Positions 63,425 through 64,000 of a DNA stretch of 64,000 bases are shown here, one piece after another. Both the position numbers and the translations under genes were made by a program. The notes beneath the pieces were generated by a model. The model was not told where the DNA came from and did no database searches. It saw only the letters and a program-made list of their open reading frames with translations. The first letter of the stretch is position 1, and each line of letters opens with the position of its first letter. Origin of the DNA: an uncultured Prevotella sp. (GTDB lineage: Bacteria > Bacteroidota > Bacteroidia > Bacteroidales > Bacteroidaceae); NCBI GenBank assembly GCA_946403845.1, contig CAMJBL010000007.1:20217-84216 (forward strand), given 5' to 3'.

Positions 63425-63453
63425 GTATTCATAGATAATCCATCATCGTCAAT

Positions 63454-63999
63454 ATGAACAAGAAATCCATCATCACCACAATGCTCGCCTTTATCACTTT
63501 CAACTTCGCCTCTTGCTGTAGTGACGAGCCTCAATGGGCTAATCCGGAGGCACACGAAAAGACGGAGCAACTGCAAAAACAATATGGGCCACTGATGGTC
63601 GGCACGTGGCACTACGAGAAAGTCGGTGAGAAACAGCGGTTCTTTGAGCAACTGACATTCAAGGATGACGGCACTTTCATGGGAATGCGTAAATGGCAGA
63701 CACGCAAGCTTGTCACCATCGATGGCGAACAACGCTATACTGACTGGGAAACCCTGGATCTGAGCGGCACGTTTATTGGCACATGGTCACTGCGTTACTG
63801 GGCACCCTACGGTGGTGAGATGTGTAACTACCTAGAACTGACTGCCAAATATGACGAGGATCGAGATTACATGGCCTATTCCACTTGCCTGACCTTCGGC
63901 TATGCCGACGAAACCACCCTCCACATCCAAGGCTATTATGTCCATGATGATGACGGCTGGGCCGATTATCAACGTGGTGAGGTAGAAGCAAGTTTTTAA
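63454..63999 (+). CDS. Small lipoprotein, possible lipocalin-like fold
   Basis: A 181-residue protein with a lipobox-like FASC (C21). The body reads GTWHYEKVGEKQRFFEQLTFKDDGTFMG and later FIGTWSLRY, a pattern reminiscent of lipocalin-like lipoproteins. It follows the barrel gene by 29 bp and is probably co-transcribed. The stop codon ends one base before the window does. Function unknown. Confidence 0.6.
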   Translation: MNKKSIITTMLAFITFNFASCCSDEPQWANPEAHEKTEQLQKQYGPLMVGTWHYEKVGEKQRFFEQLTFKDDGTFMGMRKWQTRKLVTIDGEQRYTDWETLDLSGTFIGTWSLRYWAPYGGEMCNYLELTAKYDEDRDYMAYSTCLTFGYADETTLHIQGYYVHDDDGWADYQRGEVEASF

Positions 64000-64000
64000 G

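Overview
The window is chromosomal DNA from a member of the Bacteroidales, most likely Prevotella or a close relative. The signs are promoters of the Bacteroidetes type (TTTG, about 20 bp, TAnnTTTG) before many genes, no Shine-Dalgarno sequences, a methylmalonyl-CoA (succinate to propionate) gene set, a Bat aerotolerance operon, sigma/anti-sigma/outer-membrane-receptor loci, and the Bacteroidetes-specific DUF4295 protein behind L28 and L33. I saw no rRNA, tRNA, CRISPR array, prophage or intact insertion sequence.

Layout. 1-2845: end of a TamL/BamA-family outer membrane protein and a WalJ-like metallo-hydrolase. 2891-9942: a leucine operon (leuA, leuC, leuD, a second isopropylmalate/citramalate synthase, leuB, then a TPR protein) behind a 27-codon leader rich in branched-chain residues, with an antiterminator and an intrinsic terminator. 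10066-12694 (minus): biotin carrier, a tiny OadG-tail protein, a carboxyltransferase and methylmalonyl-CoA epimerase. 12865-17344 (minus): a LruC-type lipoprotein and a TonB-dependent receptor. 17485-21321: one ORF joining a GH9 glycosidase to a 5'-nucleotidase. 21439-27126: ECF sigma, anti-sigma, large outer membrane barrel and two lipoproteins. 27295-27503: a 209-bp inverted-repeat element with a perfect 42-bp palindrome at its centre. 27589-29110 (minus): a second sigma/anti-sigma set with a Spy-like protein.

29237-36440 is housekeeping: map, tsaD, pncC, rpmB, rpmG, DUF4295, ftsY, rimO, HU, and an HU-membrane-LysM protein. 36592-45038 is the MoxR/DUF58/Bat operon, in which BatB is fused to BatC and BatD to BatE. 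45057-48781 holds a PAP2 phosphatase, queA, a SpoU methyltransferase and prmA. 48913-51591 holds a Tyr/Trp/Gly-rich secreted protein and a FadL-like channel. 51969-64000 is accessory: a secreted protein with a TPR/HTH regulator, a membrane glycosyltransferase with a stand-alone C-terminal piece of a UbiA-type phosphoribosyltransferase, a PstS-like lipoprotein, a third sigma/anti-sigma set, a Crp/Fnr regulator, a TonB-type barrel and a lipoprotein.

Two patterns cross gene boundaries. First, arrays of a 7-bp repeat family recur between 10.6 and 48.5 kb, between genes and inside them. They supply spacers, one start codon, signal-peptide codons, insertions in QueA and PrmA, and the two Bat fusion joints. 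Second, a block of about 85 bp carrying the palindrome CTTTAC-N4-GTAAAG, a hairpin and a TAACTTTG box stands upstream of both the third sigma-factor operon and the downstream TonB-type barrel. The Crp/Fnr gene lies between the two copies, which suggests a small regulon.
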